The notes beneath the pieces are model-generated. The model was not told the origin of the DNA, made no database searches, and was given only the letters and a program-made list of their open reading frames with translations. This document shows positions 1 to 9,206 of a stretch of DNA of 56,302 nucleotides, in pieces. The stretch's first letter is position 1. Each line of letters begins with the position of its first letter. The position numbers were made by a program, and so were the translations under genes. Source of the DNA: a bacterium (GTDB taxonomy: Bacteria > Electryoneota > Electryoneia > Electryoneales > Electryoneaceae); NCBI GenBank assembly GCA_028278125.1, contig JANQEY010000077.1, positions 1-56,302 on the forward strand, given 5' to 3'.

Positions 1-206
1 TCAATAGGTCTAACGATTGCGTCTTCAACCTCTGAGGGGGTGGCTCCGGGGTAAACGACGTTAACCATCACCATGTCCAGCTCGAACTCGGGGAAAACCT
101 CCTGCTTGATTGTCCGTCCGATCAGGAGTCCACCGACAACGAGGATGATCATCAGCATATTGGCGGCAACATGGTTTTTAGTCATGTATTCAATTGGGCC
201 TGCCAT
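1..206 (-). CDS. RND efflux pump permease, N-terminal fragment (runs off the left edge)
   Basis: Reading the minus strand from the ATG at 206 gives 68 residues starting [17 protein letters not shown] and continuing to the window edge. A first membrane helix (about residues 17-30) is followed by a periplasmic stretch with [23 protein letters not shown] and IVRPIE. This is the hallmark start of AcrB/MdtB-type RND inner-membrane pumps, which use the proton gradient to expel drugs or other amphiphiles through a fusion protein and a TolC channel. The start lies only 2 nt after the stop of the fusion-protein gene, so the two are translationally linked. It is the fourth gene of the MarR-led operon. 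The remaining roughly 950-1000 residues of a normal RND pump lie outside the window, so substrate class cannot be judged. Confidence 0.93.
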   Translation of the reverse strand, partial: MAGPIEYMTKNHVAANMLMIILVVGGLLIGRTIKQEVFPEFELDMVMVNVVYPGATPSEVEDAIVRPI

Positions 207-208
207 AA

Positions 209-1450
209 TTAATGCCCTCCACCTGTGCCGGTTTCATCCAAAAGATTTGATTCTTGAGGTTCACTTGAAGATATCTGTTCGCTGTCATTAATATCTATTG
301 GACGAAGTTTCATTCCGTTGGACGCTCCTGCCACTGTAGTCAAAACTACTCTTTCACCCGGATCAATCCCGCTTGCGAGGAGTGCTTCTGATTGAGTCAT
401 GTAGATGGTTGATACTTCCCTGATCTCCAGTTCGTCCTTGTCATTGGCTATCCAGACAGTGTTGTTTTCACGGATGGCTGTTCTTGGCAAGGCAACAGTG
501 TTCTCTATCTGTTTACCGTCAAGTTCTACACGCAGGAAACTACCAATACTCAATTCAGGATGATCAGGAGAAGGTTTAACAGATGGATTATTTACTTTAA
601 CGACAATCTGCGCCAATCGTCCGATCTCGTCAAGCACACCAACACTTCGATCAACGTAACCATCCCAGGAATAGTTTCCGTCACCGGTATGCATGGTTAA
701 AGTAGCTTTTGCCCCGGGAACTTCAAGCCAGACCAGGTCGGAGACAGGGAGTCCAACCTCTACCTCCGCAACATCGGTGGTATATAAAATCGCTACCGGT
801 GTTGAGGCACTGACAAGCTGACCCGGTGAAACTGAAATTCTGCGAATACGGCAATTATATGGCGCAACCAGTTCCGTTCTTTCAAAATTGAGGTTTGCCA
901 TTTCAAGGCTTGCCTGGGCTGATGCGAGGGCGGCCTCCGCCTGTTTCAACTGCGGAATATGTAGAACCAACGGATCGGGCTCATCATTACCAGTGCCGTT
1001 TTTCCCGTTTGAGTTCATCATCTCCCACTCTTTACGGGCTATTTCGGCATTAGCCTGCGCAAGTTCGAACTGGAACTGAGCCTGGGCTACAGCAGCCTCA
1101 GCCTGCTGCACCGCCAGTTCATAGTCACGCTGCTCTATTCGCAGCATAATGTCACTTTTGCGAAATTTTCCACCGGCAACCAGGTCTTCGTGCACCCATT
1201 CAACACGTCCCATTACCTGTGGAGTCAGGGTAAATTCGTAACGTGGTTTTACAGTGCCATGCCCTTCAATTACAACCGTTCGATCTGTCATGTATGTTTC
1301 CATCACTTCAACCAGTGCGCCAAGAACTTCGTGTTGTTCACGTACAGGTTTTTTCTTGACTGCCGTTAAAGCTACCAGTATTAAAATACCAATAAGTATT
1401 ATCAGCGGAGGAATTAAAAAACGACTCTTCTTTTTCGGTTTGGCATCCAT
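209..1450 (-). CDS. RND efflux periplasmic adaptor (membrane fusion protein, HlyD/AcrA family)
   Basis: A 413-residue periplasmic adaptor that would bridge the RND pump and the TolC-like channel. After a basic N-terminus ([11 protein letters not shown]) there is one membrane anchor at about residues 11-30. There is no lipobox, so it is anchored by a helix rather than lipid. Residues about 112-200 form the Ala/Gln/Glu-rich alpha-hairpin ([11 protein letters not shown] and [11 protein letters not shown] arms). Flanking lipoyl-like halves include LVAPYNCRI and [16 protein letters not shown]. Beta-barrel and membrane-proximal domains follow to a Gly/His tail. Length is normal for the family. It lies between the TolC-like gene (64-nt gap) and the RND gene (2-nt gap), all on one strand. 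An AGAG-type ribosome site precedes the ATG. Confidence 0.93.
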   Translation of the reverse strand: MDAKPKKKSRFLIPPLIILIGILILVALTAVKKKPVREQHEVLGALVEVMETYMTDRTVVIEGHGTVKPRYEFTLTPQVMGRVEWVHEDLVAGGKFRKSDIMLRIEQRDYELAVQQAEAAVAQAQFQFELAQANAEIARKEWEMMNSNGKNGTGNDEPDPLVLHIPQLKQAEAALASAQASLEMANLNFERTELVAPYNCRIRRISVSPGQLVSASTPVAILYTTDVAEVEVGLPVSDLVWLEVPGAKATLTMHTGDGNYSWDGYVDRSVGVLDEIGRLAQIVVKVNNPSVKPSPDHPELSIGSFLRVELDGKQIENTVALPRTAIRENNTVWIANDKDELEIREVSTIYMTQSEALLASGIDPGERVVLTTVAGASNGMKLRPIDINDSEQISSSEPQESNLLDETGTGGGH

Positions 1451-1514
1451 TTCTCTATCCGGAATTATGATGTTAAAAATCTATGATCAATCTGCCTTAT
1501 TCATCCTGGCATTA

Positions 1515-2975
1515 TTATTCAGTAATTATCTGCTCTTCGATTATCATGTCTGTCCAACCACCTCCGGCTGACACAGCCAGGTCGATCATTATATTAACGT
1601 GTTCCTGCCTTGCTGAAATCAGGTTACTTCGCGAGTTAAAGTACAGGGTTTGAGCAGTTAAGACCGGCAGATAATTTCCTACACCGCGCAGATAGTTGTC
1701 GTTCGCCAGCCTGAGCGATGCTTCAGCAGCTTCCACCTGTCGTTCGAGCCCGGTAACATATTCAGCGTTCAACCTGGCGCTTATCAGCGCGTCCTCTACC
1801 TCTCTGTACGCGGTAAGAACAGTTTGACGGTACGCTGCCAGGCTTCCCCTCCAGGCTGCCTTGGCACGATCTGAGTTAGCTTTAAGCCTTCCACCCTGGA
1901 ATAGTGGCATTGTGATATTGCCTATAGCCGTCCAGATCATATTTTGTGGATCACTTAACTTATCTATGTCGTCATCGCTGCCCGTGATTGTACCGGTTAC
2001 GGTGAAGCCAGGTAACCGCGAAGCGACTGCCTCCGCAGCACGTTTGTCTGAAGCTACAAGCCTGTATAATGAACCACGGACATCCGGCCGCCTGCCGATC
2101 AATTCACTGGGAACACCAGGTGGGACTGTTTTAACTGAAACGGGCATTTCCGCGTTACCGGGAACAATTCCCGTCCTCGGGTAGCCTGCCAGCAGGATGG
2201 CAAATGAATTCTCAGTTGTGTTCATTGCAGCCTCAACCTGCGCAAGACGAGCCTGGGCACCTGCGAGGTTGGTTTCAGCCTGGTAAACGTCCAGCGATGG
2301 TGCAACACCACGCCGGTAACGGTTCATTACCAGGTCATACGAATTCTGGTAGGCACCGACTGTTTGACTCAACAATTCATACTGGTTTCGCAGGGCGATA
2401 ACACCATAATAAGCCCGAGCCACCTGGGCGGACATTGTTAAAGTCAAGGCCCGTAAATCTTCCCATCCGGCCAGGAAATCTGCCTTCGCAGCGCCACGAT
2501 TGGCTGAAAGTTTTCCCCAGACATCAAGTTCATACGTTGCGGTTATTCCAGCAGAATACCTGGGAATCTCCATCTCAAACATGGCTGGCTGGTCCGGTTC
2601 TTCAACCTTGTCACTTTCAGTAATACTTCCCTGTGCATTGATGAAGGGAAACCAAGATGATCTCGCAGCTGTTAATCCTGCTCGTGACTGGTCAAGTCGA
2701 GCAACTGCCTGTTCAAGAACCAGGTTTTCACTGAACGCTAATCCCATTAAACTGTCCAGGGATTTATCGTTGAACAGCAGCCACCATGGATCCTCACGGT
2801 ATTCCAATTCCACCAGCATCGAATCAATCGAGCCGGAATCATTAATAAAGGAATCCGGTGGTGGTTCAAGTTCAGGTTTTTTAGCGGGACGCCATCCAGC
2901 GCAGCCCTGTAACAGAAGCAGTGCTGCTGCCAAGATTAGAAGCATTGAAAACAAAGGTTTTTTAAGTTTCAGCAT
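1515..2975 (-). CDS. TolC/OprM-family outer-membrane efflux lipoprotein
   Basis: A 486-residue outer-membrane factor. The N-terminus is a lipoprotein signal with lipobox LQGC (Cys25 the predicted lipidated residue), as in OprM/NodT channels. Two OEP-type repeats of long amphipathic helices follow, with typical motifs such as LVLEQAVARLDQSRAGL, RRPDVRGSLY and AYREVEDALISARLN. These proteins trimerise to form the exit duct through the outer membrane. The ATG at 2975 is preceded by GGAG at good spacing. The gene comes 40 nt after the MarR regulator and before the adaptor. The channel-before-adaptor-before-pump order inside one transcript means a single regulator can set the level of the whole tripartite system. 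Confidence 0.94.
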   Translation of the reverse strand: MLKLKKPLFSMLLILAAALLLLQGCAGWRPAKKPELEPPPDSFINDSGSIDSMLVELEYREDPWWLLFNDKSLDSLMGLAFSENLVLEQAVARLDQSRAGLTAARSSWFPFINAQGSITESDKVEEPDQPAMFEMEIPRYSAGITATYELDVWGKLSANRGAAKADFLAGWEDLRALTLTMSAQVARAYYGVIALRNQYELLSQTVGAYQNSYDLVMNRYRRGVAPSLDVYQAETNLAGAQARLAQVEAAMNTTENSFAILLAGYPRTGIVPGNAEMPVSVKTVPPGVPSELIGRRPDVRGSLYRLVASDKRAAEAVASRLPGFTVTGTITGSDDDIDKLSDPQNMIWTAIGNITMPLFQGGRLKANSDRAKAAWRGSLAAYRQTVLTAYREVEDALISARLNAEYVTGLERQVEAAEASLRLANDNYLRGVGNYLPVLTAQTLYFNSRSNLISARQEHVNIMIDLAVSAGGGWTDMIIEEQIITE

Positions 2976-3015
2976 TTACTCTCCACCCCCGAATATCCCG
3001 GCTCCAGGAATATTT

Positions 3016-3480
3016 TTAGTTGTGATGGCAATTACATTCATTTAAGGTCCCGTCTCCCTCGATGTTCTGGTTGATTTTCTTTAACATTTCAATCAACTGC
3101 TTTACCTGGTCCGGTGATAATGATCCTTCTGCAAGCCCAGTGATTTTTTTATGTGCCTCACGTATTTTCGGCAGTAAAATGTTGCCCTTTTCAGTCAGTT
3201 GGACAGTTTTTATCCTTCTGTCCTCACTGTGGGGAATACGTTCGACAAATCCCTTCTCTTCGAGAGCATCTACATGACGCAACACGGACGGGTGAGCGTG
3301 CCCGATAATCTTGGATAGTTCCATCAATGATCCCGGGCCATGCCGATCAATAACAAACAGGAGCATCGACTCCGGTGCTGTAAGACCAATATCCTGAACC
3401 GTTTCTTCAAACCGTAATTTCAGGTTTCCCATCACCCTGTGAACCCAATAACCAATGGTATCAAAATTATGAAACTTCAT
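3016..3480 (-). CDS. MarR-family transcriptional regulator of the efflux operon
   Basis: A 154-residue winged-helix repressor of the MarR type. The recognition region (about residues 52-75) contains ELSKIIGHAHPSVLRHVDAL. The wing has the family signature EDRRIKTVQLTEKG. Flanking helices would form the dimer interface. The start at 3480 was chosen because AGGA sits about 5 nt upstream and because the best promoter's predicted start point (about 3515) excludes the longer reading frame beginning at 3540; the ATG at 3483 is also possible. The C-terminus ends in an unusual Cys/His tail, NECNCHHN, which could bind a metal or sense thiol chemistry (inference). It is the first gene of the operon and overlies a palindromic operator in its own promoter, so autorepression is likely. 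Confidence 0.92.
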   Translation of the reverse strand: MKFHNFDTIGYWVHRVMGNLKLRFEETVQDIGLTAPESMLLFVIDRHGPGSLMELSKIIGHAHPSVLRHVDALEEKGFVERIPHSEDRRIKTVQLTEKGNILLPKIREAHKKITGLAEGSLSPDQVKQLIEMLKKINQNIEGDGTLNECNCHHN

Positions 3481-3503
3481 CATTTTCCTATTGTGTATAA
3501 TGA

Positions 3504-3550
3504 TACTATGTAGCATGCTACATAGTAGAATGTTACACATGTTAAGTCAA
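3504..3550 (-). promoter_or_regulatory. Promoter and 24-bp palindromic operator of the marR-efflux operon
   Basis: On the minus strand a -35 box TTGACT (3545-3550) is separated by exactly 17 nt from a -10 box TACTAT (3522-3527). The -10 box is the outer edge of a perfect 24-bp palindrome at 3504-3527 whose core is TAGCATGCTA. A repressor bound there would block RNA polymerase directly. The predicted transcription start near 3515 is about 35 nt upstream of the marR start codon. MarR proteins typically bind palindromes of this length in their own promoters. The match between operator and regulator is inference, but the geometry is clear. Confidence 0.82.
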
Positions 3551-4041
3551 TACTTGTTCCCATAATTCTCCAGAGCAGGGGTTGATGGTAACTCAAGTAA
3601 TATTTTCCGAGAGATAACACCTGATCATTTTATGAATATCGTTTACTCATGTGCGTGAACCTAATTTTCACTCAACGCTGTGAACAAAAATATCCTTAGG
3701 GATAGAATATTGATTTGCTTTCATAATCATTAAGGTTGAAGATTAAATTAATTTTGTTGTGATTCTCCCTCTAAATACATATGTTTCAGGAGAGTAATTC
3801 AGCATTAATATTTCGCTCCCTGAAGCGATAACTATTGTTAAAAAACTCAAGTATCATCAAATATTTACCATCATATTGTGATGGTTATTTGTGATATGAA
3901 GCATAGTTTTTTAATAATGACATGAGTATATTTGAGATTTGGCGGAAATATGGAAAAGCAGTAATGCAACCAATAACTTGATGGCAGAGTTATTATTTAT
4001 GATGAAAAGCGCAGCTTAACTGGGGAATCAGGAGAATCATA
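3551..4041. other. Intergenic leader upstream of the exopolysaccharide cluster, with two inverted repeats
   Basis: About 490 nt of AT-rich DNA without a credible gene separates the divergent efflux operon and polysaccharide cluster. Two inverted repeats stand out: ACCATCA/TGATGGT at 3867-3885 (5-nt loop) and AATAACT/AGTTATT at 3972-3994 (9-nt loop), the latter about 50 nt before the start codon. A weaker hairpin TCGC...GCGA lies near 3813-3830. No convincing -35/-10 pair for the plus strand could be picked out. The repeats are plausible operator sites for the polysaccharide genes, but no binding protein can be assigned. Confidence 0.4.
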
Positions 4042-4989
4042 GTGGATTTTTACACGCGAAAAGCAAAAAAACTTTTTAACGTATTGTTAATATTTGCTTT
4101 TATATCAATTTTAAGTTTTCCCGCTCACTCCGCACCACTGATTAAAAAGGGCGATTACCTGGAAATCACCGTTCTCGACCAACCGGATTTTACCCGGTTA
4201 GTTCGTGTTAATGGTGATGGTTTTATCGCTTATCCTTACTATTCGAACCAATCGGTTGTAGGAAACAGCACTTCTGATCTCCAGAGGATTCTAACCCAGG
4301 TACTCGGATTCTATCTTGACAGTCCAGTTGTAATTGTAGAGAAACCAAAAAGTTTCACAATAAAAGTCCAGGTTGTAGGCCAGGTAAACCGCCCAGGCCA
4401 ATATAACATTCCATACGGATTGGACATCCAATCCGCTATAGGCATGGCAGGTGGCCTGCTTCCCGGTGCAAACCTGGCGGCTGTTCATGTCGTTCGTTCA
4501 GAGGAAGATGGTGGCGCACCAATAACCCTGGAAGCAGACCTGGCGGAGTTCGAACTCTCTGGTGATCTCACTAAACTGCCCCTTTTAGAGGAATATGATA
4601 TTGTGGTTGTGCCTGGACAATCGAATGAAAGTACAACTATGATCATCGGACAGGTTAACAGACCGGGTAGTTATCCGCCAAAAACGGATTCAAACCTGAT
4701 GAATATGATTCTTACAGCCGGTGGTTTCACTGAGAGGGCACACCAGGACAAAGTCCGCCACCTGATTAAGGTTGGTCCGGGACAGTACGAAGATACAAAG
4801 TGGGACCTCGAGGACTTGATTGACGATGGCCGGTTTGATGAATTACCAATGGTTAAACCTGGTGATATTATAGTCGTTCCTCTTTACGATCCCTGGATCG
4901 ACTGGGATATCACATTTGAATTTCTCCGCGACGTGGTTACTATTTTAACAATATACCTGCTAGTAATACGAATCGACCGGCTCGATTAG
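4042..4989 (+). CDS. Polysaccharide export protein, Wza-like (OPX family)
   Basis: A 315-residue outer-membrane polysaccharide exporter subunit. A signal peptide (cleavage likely near FPAHSA, about residue 31) leads into the Poly_export domain beginning LIKKGDYLEITVLDQPDFT. Two SLBB (ubiquitin-like) domains follow, each opened by a VxGQVNRPGxY motif near residues 112 and 203. A hydrophobic C-terminal helix (about residues 290-310, VVTILTIYLLVI) would insert in the outer membrane as in Wza. There is no lipobox cysteine, unlike E. coli Wza. The start is GTG at 4042, set by AGGAG 7-8 nt upstream. It is the first gene of a plus-strand run leading into the Wzc-like gene, as is usual for capsule or exopolysaccharide secretion loci. 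Confidence 0.93.
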   Translation: MDFYTRKAKKLFNVLLIFAFISILSFPAHSAPLIKKGDYLEITVLDQPDFTRLVRVNGDGFIAYPYYSNQSVVGNSTSDLQRILTQVLGFYLDSPVVIVEKPKSFTIKVQVVGQVNRPGQYNIPYGLDIQSAIGMAGGLLPGANLAAVHVVRSEEDGGAPITLEADLAEFELSGDLTKLPLLEEYDIVVVPGQSNESTTMIIGQVNRPGSYPPKTDSNLMNMILTAGGFTERAHQDKVRHLIKVGPGQYEDTKWDLEDLIDDGRFDELPMVKPGDIIVVPLYDPWIDWDITFEFLRDVVTILTIYLLVIRIDRLD

Positions 4990-5071
4990 ACTTAATTTTT
5001 TAAAATTATCAGATGTTTTAGTATCAACCTTTTATTGACATGCAGATTTTATAAGCTGGACAAGAGGATAT

Positions 5072-7291
5072 ATGGATAGCAAACTTTTTTCAAAATCCAC
5101 ACCCAAGAACGCTAACGACATTTACCGGAGTGTTATAGGGGTACTCCTGAAACATCTCGGATTATTCCTGTTTGTATTGTTCAGCGGTTTATTTATTGGT
5201 ATCGGATTTACACTCGTGAGACCACCCAAGTATGTGTCTCAAGCGCAATTGATGCTTGGTATTACAACATCTCCCTATACAACTACTGTCAGCTCTTTAT
5301 TACCTGATGAGGGTACTGTATTACCGCAGAATTATTTTCATACGATTGTCCAGAGTGAATACTATGAACGTCAACTTGTAGATTCACTTGAAGCCGCTGG
5401 ATACGAACCCAAGAAAAGTGAATCTCTTGAGGAAGAAGTGCAGGATGGCATTAAGTATACGATAGACAAATTCGGCACCATTATTACTATCGAATCCAGT
5501 AAAAAGGATCCACAGGACGCTTATACACTGGTAAGAAATGCCGCCCTGGTATTCCAGCAAAGATCAACGTCACTTCAACAACAGGAATTAACCTCAGCCT
5601 TGAATTTTATCTCCAACCAGATTGAAGTTCTCAGCGCGGAGATAAAAAAGAATGAACGCAAGATCAAGGAATTTGAAAAGGATAAGGGGATAATCCCTGG
5701 TGAATCGGGATCAGGCGACGTCTGGGATTACCTGTACGAACTGCAACGGCAGCTTGCAGACGTCGAAGTATCCATATCGCTTGAAGAAATGGATTATAGA
5801 ACTTATAACGAACAGTTTGATTCTCTTGCATCAAGTGAAACAACTGAAATTGGTGGTTTCGACGATCCTCGTTTGAATGCTGTAAGGTCGGACCTGGACA
5901 GCCTTCAGAACAGGCTGGGGGAACTCCTGACTTCAGGTTCCGAACAAACAGACCTTGATATTATCAGGGAACAGATAGACCGAAAACAGAATGAGCTTGT
6001 AACGGCAATAACCTCTAATATTGATGTTTCAAATACACGTCGGCAAAGAACCGCTACTCTAAACGCGATTATTGACCAAATGACCGATGTTGAAGTCCGG
6101 CTGGCCGGTTCACGAAACAGAAAAGCTTACCTGGAAGCGGAGATAAGGAAGTATAAAAGGCAGAATCCAGACCTCCTGGATTCTTCCCTGCAATATTCAT
6201 TATTTCTACGCGAGCAGGAATCTCTTCGTGCGAATTACAACAGTATGCTTGAACAGCGTGAAGAGACTGAAATTCGCATCGCCTCCGAGACCGGCGGCAC
6301 AAAAATTATCGATCCGCCATTTCTCCCTGTCGAACCGGAAGATCCTGAGACAGTAGTCTATATTATTGTGACAATTATTGTTGTTTTCGCGATTGCCTCA
6401 ATGGTCGTCTATATCAGGAATCTCTTTGACAATTCTATTAAAAATGCTGAAGAGGTACAGAATTCCCTGGACCTTCTTGTTCTTGGCACTATTCCAAGAA
6501 TCCGTAAAAAAGATATTCGAAAATTTAAAGGTCGAGATGGCGAAGTCGCGCCAAAGATGAATGGAAAAATTTACCCGTTCGTAACCCTTCTTCCCATGAT
6601 AGACCCGGCAGTTGAAGCGTACCGTTCACTACGTACCGCGATTGTATTTCACCCCAGGGGTAAAACTCTCAAGAATATTGTCATCTCCGGCATAGACCAC
6701 GGAAGTGGCAAAACACTGACTGCCTTGAATCTTGCGATTGTATTTGCAATGGGCGGCAAAAAAACATTGTTGATAGACGCTGATCTCCGTCTTCCGGATC
6801 TACATAAACTGTTTGACGTTCAGCGGACTCCCGGTTTATCGGATTTTATGGAAGCAAGAGCTGAAACAGACAAGGTTATAAAGAATACATCTCATGAAAA
6901 CCTATGGGTGGTTCCGGCCGGTTCGGAAGTCCTCAGCCCCTCTGACTTAATCAGTTCCAGCAAGATGGATGAATTCCTGAGGATTGTTAAAAGAGAATTT
7001 GATCTTGTGATTGTCGATACTCCTCCAATATCGGTTGGAATTGACGCTAAGATCCTGGCTGCGAAAACCGATGGCGCGATTATCATAGCCCGCAGTGACA
7101 AATGCACGATTAACGATATCAGGGAAAGCGCTCAGGAAATTGACGATATCAGGGGCAGAGTGCTGGGAGTCGTCCTGAATATCGTCAACATGAACAGTCT
7201 TTACGGCAAATACAGTTATGGTCGCAAATTGAGATCATATTACAAATATTATCACGCTCAACGTCTACTGGGTTCAGGCGAGGAAGCTTAA
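5072..7291 (+). CDS. Wzc-like chain-length determinant fused to BY-type tyrosine kinase
   Basis: A 739-residue inner-membrane protein that would set polysaccharide chain length and gate export through the Wza-like partner. Features in order: a first membrane helix (about 29-50) followed by the Wzz-type periplasmic motif RPPKYVSQAQLMLG; a long coiled coil (about 180-420); a second membrane helix (about 428-448); and a cytoplasmic BY-kinase. The kinase carries Walker A GIDHGSGKT (about 538-546), Walker A' LLIDADLRLPD and Walker B LVIVDTPP. The C-terminus has a tyrosine cluster (SLYGKYSYGRK and SYYKYYHAQ), the usual autophosphorylation tail. Walker A is slightly divergent because GI-D-H replaces the common G-E/G pattern, but Lys and Thr are kept. 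It lies 82 nt after the exporter. Confidence 0.94.
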   Translation: MDSKLFSKSTPKNANDIYRSVIGVLLKHLGLFLFVLFSGLFIGIGFTLVRPPKYVSQAQLMLGITTSPYTTTVSSLLPDEGTVLPQNYFHTIVQSEYYERQLVDSLEAAGYEPKKSESLEEEVQDGIKYTIDKFGTIITIESSKKDPQDAYTLVRNAALVFQQRSTSLQQQELTSALNFISNQIEVLSAEIKKNERKIKEFEKDKGIIPGESGSGDVWDYLYELQRQLADVEVSISLEEMDYRTYNEQFDSLASSETTEIGGFDDPRLNAVRSDLDSLQNRLGELLTSGSEQTDLDIIREQIDRKQNELVTAITSNIDVSNTRRQRTATLNAIIDQMTDVEVRLAGSRNRKAYLEAEIRKYKRQNPDLLDSSLQYSLFLREQESLRANYNSMLEQREETEIRIASETGGTKIIDPPFLPVEPEDPETVVYIIVTIIVVFAIASMVVYIRNLFDNSIKNAEEVQNSLDLLVLGTIPRIRKKDIRKFKGRDGEVAPKMNGKIYPFVTLLPMIDPAVEAYRSLRTAIVFHPRGKTLKNIVISGIDHGSGKTLTALNLAIVFAMGGKKTLLIDADLRLPDLHKLFDVQRTPGLSDFMEARAETDKVIKNTSHENLWVVPAGSEVLSPSDLISSSKMDEFLRIVKREFDLVIVDTPPISVGIDAKILAAKTDGAIIIARSDKCTINDIRESAQEIDDIRGRVLGVVLNIVNMNSLYGKYSYGRKLRSYYKYYHAQRLLGSGEEA

Positions 7292-7321
7292 TCGAACTCC
7301 AAAATTTTATGGTATCCCACT

Positions 7322-8260
7322 ATGAGTACTGATGACAGAGTAAAGGTTCTGTATATAGCAGGCAGTGGTCGTTCAGGCAGCACAATCATTGACCGTATAC
7401 TAGGGCAGTGTGACAGTTTCTTTTCTATGGGTGAAATAAGGTACGTCTGGGAAAGAAATATTCTTGAGAACAGGTTCTGCGGTTGTGGTGAACGATTCAA
7501 GGATTGTCCGGTCTGGAGCGAAGTAATGAAAAAAGCCTTCGGATCGTTTGACGGCGTTGATGCCCAGGAAATGTTCGATATCAGGGAAAAATATTCCAAG
7601 ACCAGGCATATTCCAAACCTGATGTTACCAAAATCAAAATCATTCCACAGGAATATCCAGCCATACCTCGAAAGCGTGGAGAAAATTTATAAAGCAACGA
7701 AAGAGGTTACAGGTTCAAAAGTACTGATAGATTCTTCCAAGTTTCCATCATACGCTTACCTGTTGAGAACGATTCCCTCTGTTGATTTCTATGTTTTGCA
7801 TCTCGTGCGGGATCCAAGGGGTGTGTCCTACTCCTGGCGCAAGAAAAAAATTGAGCCTAGCACCGGTAAGAAGAATGAACGGATGGTGGAAATTGGTCCC
7901 GTTAAAAGTACGCTAATCTGGGGTTCATGGAATCTTTCAATTGAACTTATGATGGGCTCTGACAAAAGCCGTTACATGTTTCTGCGTTACGAGGATTTTG
8001 TCAAGCATCCCAGAAAATCCATGCAGAAAGTACTGAGAATGATTGGTGAAGACCAGAATCTTTTACCCTTTGTTGACGACCGAACTGTTGAGCTGGGCAG
8101 AAATCATACCGTTTCCGGAAATCCAAACAGGTTCAATGAAGGGCCGGTGGAAATACGGCTTGACGACGCCTGGAGAAGTAAAATTCTCTTTAAAGATCGT
8201 GTTCTTTCCACGGTTTTCGCAGCTCCTTTCCTGGGCAGATACAGATATCAGATTGGCTGA
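7322..8260 (+). CDS. PAPS-dependent sulfotransferase family protein (first of two)
   Basis: A 312-residue cytosolic sulfotransferase-fold protein. The 5'-phosphosulfate-binding loop is seen at about residues 9-21 (AGSGRSGSTIIDR). The 3'-phosphate-binding segment follows near 159-172 (LVRDPRGVSYSWR), and RYEDF lies further on. Between them are CGCGERFKDCPVWSEV, a short Cys-rich insert common in bacterial members. The family transfers sulfate from PAPS to hydroxyl or amino groups of sugars or other acceptors. Its position between chain-length control and polymerase genes suggests it sulfates the exported polysaccharide (inference). The ribosome site is weak and the 30-nt gap from the kinase gene suggests coupled transcription. 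Confidence 0.88.
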   Translation: MSTDDRVKVLYIAGSGRSGSTIIDRILGQCDSFFSMGEIRYVWERNILENRFCGCGERFKDCPVWSEVMKKAFGSFDGVDAQEMFDIREKYSKTRHIPNLMLPKSKSFHRNIQPYLESVEKIYKATKEVTGSKVLIDSSKFPSYAYLLRTIPSVDFYVLHLVRDPRGVSYSWRKKKIEPSTGKKNERMVEIGPVKSTLIWGSWNLSIELMMGSDKSRYMFLRYEDFVKHPRKSMQKVLRMIGEDQNLLPFVDDRTVELGRNHTVSGNPNRFNEGPVEIRLDDAWRSKILFKDRVLSTVFAAPFLGRYRYQIG

Positions 8261-8291
8261 TCCTGTTCTTTAAAATTTCAAATTCTGAAAA

Positions 8292-9206
8292 ATGCCGTAC
8301 AAGGTTAATGGAATGTTTAACGATTCTTTTATAGTTAAAAAAACTATCGACAGGATGCCCATCAACCTGCGGCACAGGATAAAGGCTGAACTGATTCGTT
8401 TACGGATGCCATTTTCCGGTTTAACGTTAAGACCATCATTTTTCCTTGTCGGTGGAATGAAATGCGGTACTACGTCTCTCTTCAATAATATTGCACTTCA
8501 TCCAAACATAATCGCCCCGATCTCCAAGGAAATACGGTATTTTGATTTTTTCTATCACCGGCAGCAAGAATGGTATAGCGCTCATTTTCCCCTGAGGTTT
8601 ACGCAGAGGCTGAAACAACTCGTTGTAGATAACCTGCTTACAGGAGAAGCCAGCCCGTCATACCTGTTTGATCCACATACTCCGGCAAGAATAAAAGATT
8701 ATAACGAAAGAGCAAAAATTATAGTAATGTTGCGAAATCCTGTCGACAGGGCTTTTTCCCATTACAACCATACTGCGAGGTATAAAAACGAAGCCATCTC
8801 ATTTGAAGAAGCGGTGGATACGGAAGATTCCCGTATCGGGCATGAAATGAAACGGCATTTAGAGGAACCGGGTTTTATCGGCTTGAACAGGATCCGCCAT
8901 TCTTACCTGGCCAGGGGTCGTTACCTGGAGCAGCTTTTACCCTGGTTTGAAACATTCGGTAAAGAAAATATCCTGGTGCTAAAGAGTGAAGATTATTTCG
9001 AGGACACATCGAGTGTCTTTACAAAAGTGTTAGCATTTCTCCAATTACCTGAATGGCAGAGAGAATCTTTCGCAAAACTGAATGCAGCCAGATACAACCC
9101 TCTTGATGAGGATATTAAGAACAAGTTGTATGATTATTTTGAACCGTATAACAATCAGCTTTATAAATACATGGGTTATTCCTTCGATTGGGAAAATGAT
9201 AAATGA
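8292..9206 (+). CDS. Sulfotransferase, heparan-sulfate-type (second of two)
   Basis: A 304-residue sulfotransferase clearly different in sequence from its upstream neighbour. The PAPS 5'-binding loop is GGMKCGTTSL (about 54-63). The 3'-binding motif is VMLRNPVDRAFSHY (about 144-157), followed by the acidic/aromatic region typical of heparan N-deacetylase/N-sulfotransferase-like enzymes (FEEAVDTED; YLARGRYLEQL; LVLKSEDYFED). It probably sulfates sugar residues before export. Having two distinct sulfotransferases side by side suggests two sulfation positions or acceptors. The gene end overlaps the next gene start by 4 nt (ATGA). An in-frame ATG at 8322 is an alternative start. Confidence 0.9.
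   Translation: MPYKVNGMFNDSFIVKKTIDRMPINLRHRIKAELIRLRMPFSGLTLRPSFFLVGGMKCGTTSLFNNIALHPNIIAPISKEIRYFDFFYHRQQEWYSAHFPLRFTQRLKQLVVDNLLTGEASPSYLFDPHTPARIKDYNERAKIIVMLRNPVDRAFSHYNHTARYKNEAISFEEAVDTEDSRIGHEMKRHLEEPGFIGLNRIRHSYLARGRYLEQLLPWFETFGKENILVLKSEDYFEDTSSVFTKVLAFLQLPEWQRESFAKLNAARYNPLDEDIKNKLYDYFEPYNNQLYKYMGYSFDWENDK

Noticed and set aside
3481..3540. Longer MarR start at 3540
   Set aside because: It lies upstream of the predicted transcription start and translates the operator palindrome.
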